The notes below the pieces were generated by a model, which was not told the DNA's origin, ran no database searches, and was given only the letters and a program-made list of their open reading frames with translations. A stretch of 27,973 nucleotides of DNA. Source: a virus. The first letter of the stretch is position 1. Each line of letters opens with the position of its first letter. The stretch is taken from positions 1 through 27,973 of IMG/VR virus record IMGVR_UViG_3300010885_032458. The stretch is one strand, 5' to 3'. Positions 1 to 8,190 of the stretch are shown here, in pieces. The position numbers and the translations under genes were made by a program.

Positions 1-1804
1 ACAACTTAATCTTATTTAAGTTTACTGTTGATATGGTGATGTCTTCTTCTTCTAATCTCAAGATTTGATTGCGAAGTGAGATCACATCATCATTCTTTGG
101 CTTAATGAAGATATCAATATATATCTGATCGCGTGGAATTCTGTCCACGTAGATGTTTTCAATATGTATCTTTCCATTGGCATAATCAACTGTACCCACA
201 TTGTTGTTCACAATCACACGAGTGTTATTCAGTGTGTAGTATAGGTAGAGTTTGCCAAGACCATCATCAGCAAGTTTTACCGAAGTGCCTTTGTAAATGA
301 ATTCTGTGCTGTTGATTGCAGAATTGTTGTTTTTAGCATCACCAGTGTCAATTGCGTTATTCAACGTAATATCTTTGTTGAAATATGTGTAGAAAGGTGG
401 CACAAGTCTGTACTTGATCTTCACATCTGTTGTGTTACTTTCAATTGCACTATCAAGTGAGTCAATTGTGCGAACTAACTTTGAGTGTCTGAAATCGGCA
501 TCAAACCCAGACAAGTTTGCAATTTTGAAGTTTTTAATGCCATCAACAACAATCTTCTTGAGATCACCATCTTGCTTGTTTGTCTTATCAGCAAAGTAAT
601 TTACTGTTGTGTTTGTTGTGATGTAGATATACTCAGGCTCAACAAGTTCAACATCAAGCGACAAGATACTCCGCGGCTTAATGTAGTTGTCAATCAAGCG
701 TTTCTTATCATCAGTGTTTAATTCAAAACCAGAGATTGGCTTAATTGAACAAAACACTTTACCATATATGGGTGGATCATTATCTTCGCCACCCCACACA
801 CGAAGATGTTCAATGATTGGAATATCTTTCTTCAAGATTGTTTCATAGTCTAGTTTTGTGACTGCTCTGTTCTGTGCTGCATATGCACGAGGCGCAACAA
901 GTTTGATTGAATCGTTTGATTCTGGACCAACATAGTTTGATGCTGCTTGTGTGCATGTGATTGTTGTGCGACCAGAAGCATCTGGAGAAAGAAGTTTTGC
1001 TGGTACAAATGTTTTAGCATTTTTAGCGCCGTCGCCAGATGATGCAATGTAGTCGAGTGTTACTATATTACCGGTCTCAAGTCCTTTACCAAGAATACCA
1101 TCACCAAACACAACTTCATATAGTCCATCACCATAAGGCTGTATGAAATACACAGGCAACTTTGGTGACAATAAGTTAATGTCTTTAGCTTGTGTGAACA
1201 CTTCTTCAGCTGAGTTTGTTGCAGATTGTTTGACAGTAACAACAAGAGTTGAAAGGTCAACAAGAGCGTTTGGTATCACATAATGCTGTTTTAATGGAGC
1301 ATTCAAGTCAATAACATACTGATGCTTCAGTCGTGTGCCTTGTATGAGTGTAAGACCAGTTGTTGCATACCTCTTTGCAGAGTTTAATTCTAAGTACAAA
1401 GAACGTTCTGGAATAAATGTGTACTTTTTATTATCAACGGCTGTTGTAAATTCTGTATCTCTGTTGATGTAAATGCGTCCTTGGGGATTAGCAACACTCG
1501 ACACGTCAATTGAGATGTTGATGGTAGCTCGTAATGAATTCACACTTCGTGGAACGTAGCCTAAATGTTTTGCCCTTGATATGATACTCTCACGCATCGC
1601 GGCAGAGTCTAAGAACATTTCACTTGAAAGCATGTTCAAGTAGAAGCCATTGTATGCTGTGTTGTATGCAAGAACGTCTAGTAAGATTGATAATGATGAG
1701 CCTTCAAAGTTGTAATCTTTGAACTGCTCTTGACTCTTGAGGAATTGTTTTAAGTTTGACTTAATAGTATCAAAATCTAACTTGTCATACTTTACATGTG
1801 TCAT
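1..1804 (-). CDS. 6: Baseplate wedge protein, T4 gp6-like (C-terminus cut by window edge)
   Basis: Structural subunit of the baseplate wedge; in T4, gp6 dimers join neighbouring wedges into the baseplate ring. The frame runs open from the ATG at 1804 to base 1, giving about 601 residues; T4 gp6 has 660, so only a short C-terminal part is missing. The first 80 residues have the gp6 pattern: KLDFDTIKSNLKQFLKSQ, then FKDYNFEGSSLSILLDVLAYN, and later residues such as AKHLGYVPRS. The middle contains the usual gp6 motifs YFIQPYGDGLYEVVFGDG and LDYETILKKDIPIIEHLRVW. It starts one base after the TAG of the gp25-like gene, so the two are probably translationally coupled. Family assignment is from memory of the family; fairly sure. 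Confidence 0.9.
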   Translation of the reverse strand, partial: MTHVKYDKLDFDTIKSNLKQFLKSQEQFKDYNFEGSSLSILLDVLAYNTAYNGFYLNMLSSEMFLDSAAMRESIISRAKHLGYVPRSVNSLRATINISIDVSSVANPQGRIYINRDTEFTTAVDNKKYTFIPERSLYLELNSAKRYATTGLTLIQGTRLKHQYVIDLNAPLKQHYVIPNALVDLSTLVVTVKQSATNSAEEVFTQAKDINLLSPKLPVYFIQPYGDGLYEVVFGDGILGKGLETGNIVTLDYIASSGDGAKNAKTFVPAKLLSPDASGRTTITCTQAASNYVGPESNDSIKLVAPRAYAAQNRAVTKLDYETILKKDIPIIEHLRVWGGEDNDPPIYGKVFCSIKPISGFELNTDDKKRLIDNYIKPRSILSLDVELVEPEYIYITTNTTVNYFADKTNKQDGDLKKIVVDGIKNFKIANLSGFDADFRHSKLVRTIDSLDSAIESNTTDVKIKYRLVPPFYTYFNKDITLNNAIDTGDAKNNNSAINSTEFIYKGTSVKLADDGLGKLYLYYTLNNTRVIVNNNVGTVDYANGKIHIENIYVDRIPRDQIYIDIFIKPKNDDVISLRNQILRLEEEDITISTVNLNKIKL

Positions 1805-1805
1805 A

Positions 1806-2198
1806 CTATCTTAGCCTTTCTAAGAAGAAGTCTACTGTTACGACTTCTGAAATTTGATCTATAGCAAATAGCAGATATACGTTATAGCCATTTTCATCTG
1901 GTGATACTCGCACATCAAGTTTAATAATTTTTGCTCTCGGCTCAAATGCATGAATAACATCTGAGATCAAGATGCGAATGCTCATCTCAGCCATCGGCGT
2001 GATTGGCTCAAATAATAACTGCTTCAAGTTGGCGCCGAGGCTTGGCTGAAACATGCGCTCATAGTATCCAGTGAACATAAGGTTTCTGATCGCCCTCTTG
2101 ACAGCATCACCATCTTTCAATGGAACAATATCCCCTGAAACAGGATGCGCCGCGAAGTCGAAATCCAAATCTGTAATTTTCTTAGTTGTCTGAGCCAT
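1806..2198 (-). CDS. 25: Baseplate wedge protein, gp25-like (GPW/gp25 family)
   Basis: 130 residues, the normal size for gp25 (T4: 132). gp25 is part of the wedge core near the sheath-initiating ring. Visible family signs: KRAIRNLMFTGYYERMFQP, then LGANLKQLLFEPITPMAE, and an R-I-x-x-D-V-I-x-x-x-EPR segment (residues about 86-100), followed by a beta-rich C-terminus. The ATG at 2198 (MAQTTKKITDL) was chosen over an upstream TTG at 2216 because family members begin close to this point. No clear Shine-Dalgarno precedes it; an AATAAATA late-promoter-like element is 26 bases upstream. It lies between the hub gene and gp6 in one leftward block. Confidence 0.9.
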   Translation of the reverse strand: MAQTTKKITDLDFDFAAHPVSGDIVPLKDGDAVKRAIRNLMFTGYYERMFQPSLGANLKQLLFEPITPMAEMSIRILISDVIHAFEPRAKIIKLDVRVSPDENGYNVYLLFAIDQISEVVTVDFFLERLR

Positions 2199-2223
2199 GA
2201 GATTGCAACAAAACAATACGTTT

Positions 2224-2231
2224 TATTTATT
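2224..2231 (-). promoter_or_regulatory. Candidate T4-type late promoter before gp25-like gene
   Basis: Reads AATAAATA on the minus strand, one mismatch from the T4 late consensus TATAAATA, 26 bases before the ATG at 2198. The hub gene's exact TATAAATA lies at nearly the same distance (27 bases) from its start, which supports the call. No -35 element is expected for this promoter class. Confidence 0.5.
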
Positions 2232-2280
2232 GCACTATTTTGAAGTGCTTTGAGCAATCTTGGCTTATTGTTGGATACCC

Positions 2281-5049
2281 CTATGCCTTTCTCGAAGTGC
2301 CTGGCAGCGGCGCAGGAGAGTCGCTAGGACGAACGCTATTGCGTTTATTACTCTTAGCTGCTCTGTCGCTTGCTCTATCATCTTCTGTTATTGTAGATGC
2401 TGTAATACTCCCTGTGGCAGTTCCAGAATTGGCTGTCGTTGTATCAGTCTTGATAACTTTCTCATCGAATCCATTTGGAAACGGAGGTGAACACTGATGT
2501 CTGGATGCTGGATCTGCAATGAAACTTACAATCTTGGATGCGCCTGAGCCATCTTTGACAACCCAAAAGATGTTTTTTGGATACCCTGCGCCTGGTTTGT
2601 TCCACCTACAGAGATGTCTAGCACCATCAAGGAACATTGTGTTCATGCGAGGCTTATCAATCAGCGCACCCATCTTGAATACAGGTCGTGTAATGGTCCA
2701 CTGCGTTACAGTACCACTAATATTGAGATACTTGATCTGAACAACCTCTTTTTCGCCAGTGTCTATTGCTTCATACAACTCATGATTGCCGCCTGCTGCA
2801 CTGAGTGTGACCAAGTTGCCGTCGCTCTCTGAGATTGGTTTCCATACGTCACCATTTTTACCCTTTGGTAACAAATACCCAAACTTAGGCGATGCTGTAC
2901 CATCTTCTTCACTGCCAGCTTCAGGTCCAGCCGTCATTACGTCAAAGTCTAACTGCTCATCATTTTCTGTAAAAGCTCCGTCAAGGTTCTGGTGTCTGAT
3001 TGCGCTATCAAGAATTAAGTTTTCAATGCCGCCGATGTCCCAGATGAGTTGCTTTGGATATGCTTTACCAGGCTTAGGCCATCTATACATTGTTCTACCA
3101 TCTAAGAACGTGTCTCTGCGTGGAGCACCAAACATAGATGTAATCTCTTTGCCCTTCTCATGAACTGGGCGCACAGTGTCCCAGAATGTTTTTGTGCCAT
3201 CTTCATGTTGATATGCAATGCGAACTGCTTCAAGCTCACCTGTAGGAATAGCTTCATAGAACTTATGTTCAGCTGCATTGCCGTGTGGCGCAAGTGTAAC
3301 AAGTTTTTTATCGCTGTCTGATATTGGTTTCCATACAGCACCAGGTCCAGACTTAGGAAGCAAGAACCCAAACTTTTTTGATGCATCTTCTGGTGACTCT
3401 TTGTACCAGCTATCATCGCCAGCTCTGTTATCTTCAATACCACGAGGCGTTGCAATAGGTGGTAAAAACAACAATGGATCTACTGGCTCTACTACAGCTG
3501 CAACCATTGCAGTGTGTGCCATCAAGAAAATTGATTTAATATCAACAGACACCATATTGACTGATGTGAGACCACCACCATGACCTTGCATAGTAGTGAT
3601 TGGTGCAGAAAGTTTTATATGCTGCTTTGATTTAAGTTCGATTGTTGCATCTGAATCAATTACAATTTTTTTCTTTGCTTTGATGTGAAGTTCACCATTC
3701 TTAACACAAAAGAACGAGTCACCTAATACGTGCTTCCAGGTGTCTTCATCGATGATTGTATATGTGCCACCTTTAACTCGTGTGTTGCCATCACCGTCTA
3801 CTACAGTGTTAAGATCTTCACCAACTTGAGTGTTGAGAGTAGACCCGGCGTTTAATATTATTGCTTGATCTGCTTTCATTCTAAGTGCTTCTGTTGCATG
3901 AAAGTTCATGCTACCACCGGATGTACTATAGAAATCTTTGATTACAAAGTTGTAATCATTCTTTTTGACTTTTGTGACTTGCGTGCCATCTGGATGAATT
4001 TCTCTGAAGGTGCCAGAGCGATGATACCAATGAAGACGCTCTGCACCAGGCGTGTCGTCTATCTCAACAACGTGACCAGCTTCACTTTCGTATACGTGAT
4101 TAAATGGATACTTGGCATCGTATGGTGTCTCAGGTTCATCGAATGGTTGCGGCGCAACTGTAGCTTGTAGTCCAACACCACCATCTTCAAATCCTGCTGT
4201 TGTGCCTGTCGCAAGTTGACCCTTCTTTAAGCCAACAATAGTTTGATCAATCTTCTCATTACGAGCAAGACGACTTGTTGTTGGCTCCATAAGCCTATCT
4301 TGCAAAGGATATGGCGACTGGGTTGGTGGTGTCAACTCTTCAGGGGTGATTTTTACATTACCCGCGGCGTCGAGAAACTTAGATATGACGTTTGCTGCAA
4401 CACCTATTATTTGTGCTGCGCCACCAAATATAGACTGACCAAATATGTTTGTTGCTGCTTTGACAATGAGTGACGAATCGTTTGCATCGTATGAGCCGTC
4501 TTTATTGATATCGAACTTATAGTTTGCAGGATCGTAGAACTTGATCAACTCACCAAACGCAACATTGCTACCAGGCAACTTGTCTGTATTAAAAAAACGA
4601 CCACTAGGTGTGTCTTCTGTTTTTTCTGTGCTGTTGTCTTCTGTTTTTTCTTCAAGCTCTGCTGCGTTAAGATCCGGTGGACGTGGGCAGCTATCTGGTG
4701 TGACTTGTTCTGGTGGAGTGGGATCACCGAAACCAAGCTCAGGTGTAGCTGGCTTTTCATCGATACCTGGTATGGAGCCAACAACAATTGGACGCTGTGC
4801 TTCTGCACCGTCCATAAAGAAGCCCCATACCCAATCTCCTTCTTTGAGACCGACGGGGTTGCGACCAGTATCAAATGGAACACTTGGCATCGCCCACGGC
4901 AATTCTTCTGTAGGTATTTGTTGTCTATCTTCTGAGTGCCATCCAAAAATGCGCACACGGACACGACCAAGCATGATAGGATCTTTTCGATCTTCTACCA
5001 CACCTTTCCACCAAATGAAACCGTCTTTTCCTAAGAATGTTGAGTCCAT
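2281..5049 (-). CDS. 5: Baseplate hub / tail-spike protein, T4 gp5- and VgrG-like, with EF-hand insert and duplicated C-terminal domain
   Basis: 922 residues. Residues 1-97 form a gp5/VgrG OB-fold (KGVVEDRKDPIMLGRVRVRI, then PVGLKEGDWVWGFF and RPIVVGSIPG). Residues 98-310 are a low-complexity insert holding a dockerin/EF-hand loop, DINKDGSYDAND (180-191), and a weaker one near 227-238. Residues about 318-500 match the gp5/VgrG beta-helix, starting with ESEAGHVVEIDDTPGAERL. Residues 559-688 and 722-852 are two copies of an unidentified domain (KFG[FY]LLPK, VWKPIS[DE]SD, LDG, KPGxxYPK, RHQ). I found no T4 lysozyme domain, so cell-wall digestion may be done by another protein. The tail (865-922) is Ser/Thr-rich. 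It should form the membrane-piercing spike in the baseplate. An exact late promoter lies 27 bases upstream. Confidence 0.9.
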   Translation of the reverse strand: MDSTFLGKDGFIWWKGVVEDRKDPIMLGRVRVRIFGWHSEDRQQIPTEELPWAMPSVPFDTGRNPVGLKEGDWVWGFFMDGAEAQRPIVVGSIPGIDEKPATPELGFGDPTPPEQVTPDSCPRPPDLNAAELEEKTEDNSTEKTEDTPSGRFFNTDKLPGSNVAFGELIKFYDPANYKFDINKDGSYDANDSSLIVKAATNIFGQSIFGGAAQIIGVAANVISKFLDAAGNVKITPEELTPPTQSPYPLQDRLMEPTTSRLARNEKIDQTIVGLKKGQLATGTTAGFEDGGVGLQATVAPQPFDEPETPYDAKYPFNHVYESEAGHVVEIDDTPGAERLHWYHRSGTFREIHPDGTQVTKVKKNDYNFVIKDFYSTSGGSMNFHATEALRMKADQAIILNAGSTLNTQVGEDLNTVVDGDGNTRVKGGTYTIIDEDTWKHVLGDSFFCVKNGELHIKAKKKIVIDSDATIELKSKQHIKLSAPITTMQGHGGGLTSVNMVSVDIKSIFLMAHTAMVAAVVEPVDPLLFLPPIATPRGIEDNRAGDDSWYKESPEDASKKFGFLLPKSGPGAVWKPISDSDKKLVTLAPHGNAAEHKFYEAIPTGELEAVRIAYQHEDGTKTFWDTVRPVHEKGKEITSMFGAPRRDTFLDGRTMYRWPKPGKAYPKQLIWDIGGIENLILDSAIRHQNLDGAFTENDEQLDFDVMTAGPEAGSEEDGTASPKFGYLLPKGKNGDVWKPISESDGNLVTLSAAGGNHELYEAIDTGEKEVVQIKYLNISGTVTQWTITRPVFKMGALIDKPRMNTMFLDGARHLCRWNKPGAGYPKNIFWVVKDGSGASKIVSFIADPASRHQCSPPFPNGFDEKVIKTDTTTANSGTATGSITASTITEDDRASDRAAKSNKRNSVRPSDSPAPLPGTSRKA
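2494..3375 (-). repeat. Tandem duplicated ~130-residue domain in the hub protein
   Basis: Copy 1 is encoded at 2986-3375 (residues 559-688), copy 2 at 2494-2886 (residues 722-852). Shared anchors in order: KFGxLLPK, VWKPISxSD, LVTL, YEAIxTGE, a GT-x3-W segment, RPVxKxG, FLDG, RWxKPGxxYPK and RHQ. A 33-residue acidic linker joins the copies. Protein-level identity is clear, DNA-level identity is low, so the duplication is old. Confidence 0.85.
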
Positions 5050-5075
5050 AGAATCTGCAAATCACATCTCTTGTG

Positions 5076-5083
5076 TATTTATA
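5076..5083 (-). promoter_or_regulatory. T4-type late promoter (exact TATAAATA) for the hub gene
   Basis: Minus strand reads GCTATAAATACACAAG, an exact match to the T4 late promoter octamer that is used by the gp55-type sigma factor. It is 27 bases upstream of the hub ATG (5049) and in the short gap after the gene at 5091-5498. Confidence 0.8.
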
Positions 5084-5090
5084 GCAGATC

Positions 5091-5498
5091 CTAAGGTAAC
5101 TCTGATGAGGCTTTTTTATTCAAATCCGCATCTCGTGTGTGCTCATCACACGCTGCGTATAACCAAACTCGACCTCTAAGTATACCAGGCTTGCCACACT
5201 GTTCACAGGTATGTGCAGATTTTTTCTCTGCATCTTCAACACATAGCTCAATTAGTTCATCATAATATGACAAATAAAATCGCAACGTACCATATTTTTC
5301 TTTCACTTGTAATGCCACAATATCTTTGGCAAAATCCTTATCAAGAATGTTTAGACGACTTTGTATCTTTTGACACAACTCTACGAGCAAATCTGCCCAG
5401 CCGTCGCCACATTCAAAATAGAAATTTAACTCCCCATTAACCGTTTCAAATAGCGACGGGCATGCATCAACAATGCGCTTCGTGTTCTGCTCATTCAT
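5091..5498 (-). CDS. Conserved phage protein with C-terminal zinc-ribbon-like motif
   Basis: 135 residues. It resembles a small-protein family common in phages, with YFECGDGWADLL near residue 28, QVKEKYGTLRFYLSYYD near residues 64-80, then CEQCGKPG (98-105) and a later C-D-E-H (residues 116-119), which together could bind one zinc ion. The biochemical role is unknown. The ATG at 5498 lies 3 bases after the stop of the preceding gene (5502-5804), so they are co-transcribed. It is the last gene before the hub late promoter. Confidence 0.8.
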   Translation of the reverse strand: MNEQNTKRIVDACPSLFETVNGELNFYFECGDGWADLLVELCQKIQSRLNILDKDFAKDIVALQVKEKYGTLRFYLSYYDELIELCVEDAEKKSAHTCEQCGKPGILRGRVWLYAACDEHTRDADLNKKASSELP

Positions 5499-5501
5499 AG
5501 C

Positions 5502-5804
5502 TTAGATACAATCTTGATAGCCGAGTTTATCTGCAACTTTCATCTCTTGAGAGTCAATGTGTACAAACATCTTTTGATAAAAGTCTCGAATTGCTTTTGC
5601 TTTCTTTGCCATTTCGAGAAGTCTCATCTCTTTCTTGTTGCGAAACGCACGTACGATGTCGTCTTCATCGACGGTGAATCCCAACTTCGAGTAAACAAAG
5701 TCAAGTGCTTTTGTATCACCCATTCGCATCATTTCGTGGAGATCTGTAGAATCTGGAAACAAATTCTTTGCCTCTGTCATCAATGCATTCGTGTATTTTA
5801 TCAT
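5502..5804 (-). CDS. Hypothetical protein, 100 residues, helical
   Basis: No function recognised. The ATG at 5804 (MIKYTNALMTEAKNLF) is preceded by GGAG at good distance, and was preferred over an in-frame TTG at 5819. The sequence is charged and probably helical, with a DEDDIVRAFRNKKEMRLLEM segment in the middle. It sits between the 211-residue MGCDIH protein and the zinc-ribbon-like protein with only a few bases between genes. Confidence 0.75.
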   Translation of the reverse strand: MIKYTNALMTEAKNLFPDSTDLHEMMRMGDTKALDFVYSKLGFTVDEDDIVRAFRNKKEMRLLEMAKKAKAIRDFYQKMFVHIDSQEMKVADKLGYQDCI

Positions 5805-5824
5805 AATATATTTCTCCAATTAAA

Positions 5825-6460
5825 TTAAGAATCGAACCAACAAACCAATCGAGTTTCCGTATCTGCGTTTTCACTGGCACGCTCAAGTGCCATCATTGCG
5901 CAGATTGCTGCATAGAGTGTGGTGTTTTCAAACTCTGGAAACGAATATTTCATCAATTCACGGGCACCAATACCTCTGATAAAATTGAGCATATCACTTT
6001 TCTTTTGATTCGATATGTTTGACCAGAACTCAATGATCTCTAGCAAGTACATTTTGCGAATTGTGAGAAGTTCATCAAGTGTCACCCAGGTAGGCGTGTG
6101 AAAATTGGGATTCGTGATCCTCATTTTTGAATCATCAACGTATGTTGATTGTGCGTCTAAAACATACTCTTGAGCGAGAGATTGACGAATCGAATTTGGA
6201 GAAACGCGAGTTGCTTCATCAGATACAACACTCAAATAGTAGTCATCGGCAACTTCGTATGACAAACCGGGCTTTGTAGGAATACCTTTAGGATTTATAA
6301 GTGGCGGAACACTGTGACGAACTCCAGCAATAAGTCCGAAAAGAGTGTAGTCTCTACCAAGAGATAGCTGACCAGAAAAACAACCAACATAACAATTGCT
6401 GGTATTCTTATGCTCAGTCTTAGAGAAAAATTCAATGTACGCATGAATGTCACAACCCAT
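5825..6460 (-). CDS. Conserved phage protein of the MGCDIH type, function unknown
   Basis: 211 residues. The N-terminus MGCDIHAYIEF and the segment LGRDYTLFGLIAGVRH (residues 33-48), followed by Pro/Gly-rich KGIPTKPGLSYEVADDYY, are typical of a protein family seen in many phages and some prophages, with no known biochemical role. The invariant-looking C3-D4-H6 triad near the N-terminus suggests a metal or catalytic site, but that is only inference. The start is supported because the family begins MGCDIH. Confidence 0.85.
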   Translation of the reverse strand: MGCDIHAYIEFFSKTEHKNTSNCYVGCFSGQLSLGRDYTLFGLIAGVRHSVPPLINPKGIPTKPGLSYEVADDYYLSVVSDEATRVSPNSIRQSLAQEYVLDAQSTYVDDSKMRITNPNFHTPTWVTLDELLTIRKMYLLEIIEFWSNISNQKKSDMLNFIRGIGARELMKYSFPEFENTTLYAAICAMMALERASENADTETRLVCWFDS

Positions 6461-6472
6461 GCTTTAATAATA

Positions 6473-6694
6473 TCAATTCCTGAACTCAAAGTCAATACGA
6501 ATCGCGGAGATTTTGTTTCTTTTTTCAGAATCCATTTTTTGGATGTCGTCTGCCATTTTGGATATTATGAGATTAGCGAGGTTAGACACATCTTTAGGAA
6601 GTATCCAAAGAGCTACTTTAACACGCACCTTTCCAAATGTGGAAACAACACCTTCAAAAATGTGGCGAGAAAGTATTGTTAATGCGTCTGTCAT
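6473..6694 (-). CDS. Hypothetical protein, 73 residues
   Basis: Starts at the ATG at 6694 in a TAATATG junction, where the stop of the upstream gene (6696-6908) is one base away; AAGGA lies about 10 bases before. Begins MTDALTILSRHIFEGVV and has an amphipathic middle and a basic-acidic end. A longer in-frame extension upstream overlaps the neighbouring gene fully and was not used. No family recognised. Confidence 0.7.
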   Translation of the reverse strand: MTDALTILSRHIFEGVVSTFGKVRVKVALWILPKDVSNLANLIISKMADDIQKMDSEKRNKISAIRIDFEFRN

Positions 6695-6695
6695 A

Positions 6696-6908
6696 TTACA
6701 TATATCCTTTGTTGATTGCTCTTCGGTCTTTTTCGTCAATTGCCACGTCACGCATTTCGATGGCATCGTGCGCACGTTGATCATCTTCACGTTGTAAGTA
6801 TTTAATGTGTTCATCAAGAAGCCAGATTTCTTTTCTTAACTCATCATCACTGAGTTGCACAACTGAAAGTCGATATGCATTGTGTGTTTTTCTGTTTATT
6901 GCCGGCAT
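6696..6908 (-). CDS. Hypothetical protein, 70 residues, charged helix
   Basis: Begins MPAINRKTHNAYRLSVVQLS with a GGAG ribosome binding site 8 bases before the ATG. The middle (DDELRKEIWLLDEHIKYLQ) looks like a coiled-coil helix rich in Glu, Lys and Arg. Overlaps the end of the upstream gene (6896-7078) by 13 bases and ends in a TAATATG junction with the next gene, so the three are translated as a coupled set. Role unknown. Confidence 0.75.
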   Translation of the reverse strand: MPAINRKTHNAYRLSVVQLSDDELRKEIWLLDEHIKYLQREDDQRAHDAIEMRDVAIDEKDRRAINKGYM

Positions 6909-7078
6909 GGCTGTTCTCCAACTTCAAGCAAGTCATTAAACACAGCATCAAGTTTGAATACAAATGTATTCACATCATTTTTGTTAAGAACAAAACAATT
7001 TTGTGAGCCATCCGTAAACGTGATGTCTAATTGTACGTTGTCTGAGTCAATAATTTTGTAGTCAATCTGCTTGATCAT
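6896..7078 (-). CDS. Hypothetical protein, 60 residues
   Basis: Begins MIKQIDYKIIDSDNVQLDI at the ATG at 7078, which lies 5 bases after the stop of the gene at 7084-7473. A longer frame to 7129 would overlap that gene and was not used. Pattern suggests a small beta-rich domain (VQLDITFTDGSQNCFVL) followed by a helix (FVFKLDAVFNDLLEV). No clear ribosome binding site; coupling to the previous gene is likely. Function unknown. Confidence 0.65.
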   Translation of the reverse strand: MIKQIDYKIIDSDNVQLDITFTDGSQNCFVLNKNDVNTFVFKLDAVFNDLLEVGEQPCRQ

Positions 7079-7083
7079 ATCAA

Positions 7084-7473
7084 TTATGCAACCATACTTA
7101 AAGCAACCCATTGGTTCGCCGCAACACACAAGTAAAACTTACCAGTCGCTGTATCTGCACAATACTGACCAGGAGAGCCAGGTGCAGCCAAAGATGCTGG
7201 AGGACCAACTGCTTGTAATGAGAACGACGATGCTTGAAGCTCTTGTAGTGCTGTGAGCACTTTATCAAGAACCGAGGCAAGTAGTGCTGCATCCAGATCC
7301 TTTTTAGAGAGATCTACTGATGGCATGCTTGACGCATCAGCACCATCTTGAGACTTTGCCGATGAGAGTGTTGATGCAAAGACAGAACGTGCACTAGCAT
7401 CTCTCGCGGCTTTTTGTTCCAGCTGAGTTTTAAGTGTTGGTAGTAATGTTGCTAAGTCGGTTATTGCACTCAT
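7084..7473 (-). CDS. Probable virion-associated protein with a fibre-type PGxxYxC motif
   Basis: 129 residues. The N-terminal 80 residues are helical and Ala/Ser-rich with a coiled-coil look (DLATLLPTLKTQLEQKAARD). The C-terminal 35 residues, GSPGQYCADTATGKFYLCVA followed by ANQWVAL, resemble a short motif that recurs near the ends of phage fibre and neck proteins. That suggests, but does not prove, a structural role. The ATG at 7473 has no strong ribosome binding site. Confidence 0.7.
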   Translation of the reverse strand: MSAITDLATLLPTLKTQLEQKAARDASARSVFASTLSSAKSQDGADASSMPSVDLSKKDLDAALLASVLDKVLTALQELQASSFSLQAVGPPASLAAPGSPGQYCADTATGKFYLCVAANQWVALSMVA

Positions 7474-7498
7474 ACATTATAAAATGACACGTTTTCAA

Positions 7499-7720
7499 TT
7501 ATGTGTCAAAGTTTTTCAAAATCAATTTTGCAAGATCCGTTACTCTTCCATTTATGGCTCGACTCATAACACTCTCTGCACTTGTGCGAGCGCCAGTAGC
7601 TGTTCCATAAGTAAGTGTATGACGAAGTTTTACAAGACCTGTGATCTCTTCAATGAGAGCATTCATTTCTGGAGTCACGCCGTTTGCCACTTCAGTTTCA
7701 TCTTTCTTTTTAGCTGCCAT
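7499..7720 (-). CDS. Hypothetical protein, 73 residues
   Basis: Begins MAAKKKDETEVANGVTPEMN; a Lys-rich start then a helical body (NALIEEITGLVKLRHTL) and AINGRVTDLAKLILKNFDT at the end. Lies 8 bases after the stop of the gene at 7729-8010. No family recognised. Its place in a run of genes after the tail-like motif protein fits a late or structural operon. Confidence 0.7.
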   Translation of the reverse strand: MAAKKKDETEVANGVTPEMNALIEEITGLVKLRHTLTYGTATGARTSAESVMSRAINGRVTDLAKLILKNFDT

Positions 7721-7728
7721 AATCAGTC

Positions 7729-8010
7729 TTAACTTCTAGTCAATTTAACGATTTTCTGTATCTGAGATTCAATCACCGGCTTTCTGTTAGGCCAGTAAAT
7801 GTACTCTTTGTCCGCAGTCTTGAGTAGCTTGATCAAAAATGGAACAATGAGTTTTTCAACTTCGGCAAGTTTTTCTTTGTAGTTTTCGACAGTTTGTTCT
7901 GAGTCTGTAACAACTCTGTTGTACTCTTCTTCACTGACGGCTGAGAACCCGAAGTCATCTTCTTCAAGTAAATATTCGCCAAGAATCTTTTTGAGATCAA
8001 TATCAGCCAT
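7729..8010 (-). CDS. Conserved T4-like phage protein, 93 residues
   Basis: Begins MADIDLKKILGEYLLEEDDF. The C-terminal part LLKTADKEYIYWPNRKPVIE (about residues 62-81), followed by IQKIVKLTRS, resembles a short protein I remember as recurring in marine T4-like phages near structural genes, with no assigned role. Acidic N-terminal half and a helical middle (EKLAEVEKLIVPFLIKLL). Starts 2 bases after the upstream gene's stop. Confidence 0.75.
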   Translation of the reverse strand: MADIDLKKILGEYLLEEDDFGFSAVSEEEYNRVVTDSEQTVENYKEKLAEVEKLIVPFLIKLLKTADKEYIYWPNRKPVIESQIQKIVKLTRS

Positions 8011-8012
8011 AA

Positions 8013-8189
8013 TTAAAACTCCACAGAAAATAAGTACACACCATTTGATTGAATTCGCCTCTCAACTTTTGGCTCATGGTCAAAAATGCTAATAAACAAC
8101 ATACCACCTTCAGTTGGTGACGAACCGTCCGGTAGCGAACCCAGACCAAACGCAATATATGATAGCATAGCGAGTAGAGTATTCTTCAT
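8013..8189 (-). CDS. Hypothetical protein, 58 residues, hydrophobic N-terminus
   Basis: Starts at ATG 8189 in a TAATATG junction with the stop of 8191-8577. MKNTLLAMLSYIAFGLGSLP looks like a short membrane or signal segment; the rest (GGMLFISIFDHEPKVERRI) is beta-like. A longer frame to 8327 lies entirely inside the neighbouring gene and was rejected. Function unknown. Confidence 0.65.
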   Translation of the reverse strand: MKNTLLAMLSYIAFGLGSLPDGSSPTEGGMLFISIFDHEPKVERRIQSNGVYLFSVEF

Positions 8190-8190
8190 A

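Noticed and set aside
2786-3163. Plus-strand frames opposite the hub gene, up to 212 residues
   Set aside because: Antisense to a gene with clear domains throughout; no independent signals.
4300-4750. Lysozyme domain as in T4 gp5
   Set aside because: No catalytic Glu-Asp-Thr pattern or lysozyme-like segment between the OB-fold and beta-helix.
5101-5110. CTGATGAGG on the plus strand as another hammerhead core
   Set aside because: No stem II pairing or GAA follows; chance match inside a gene.
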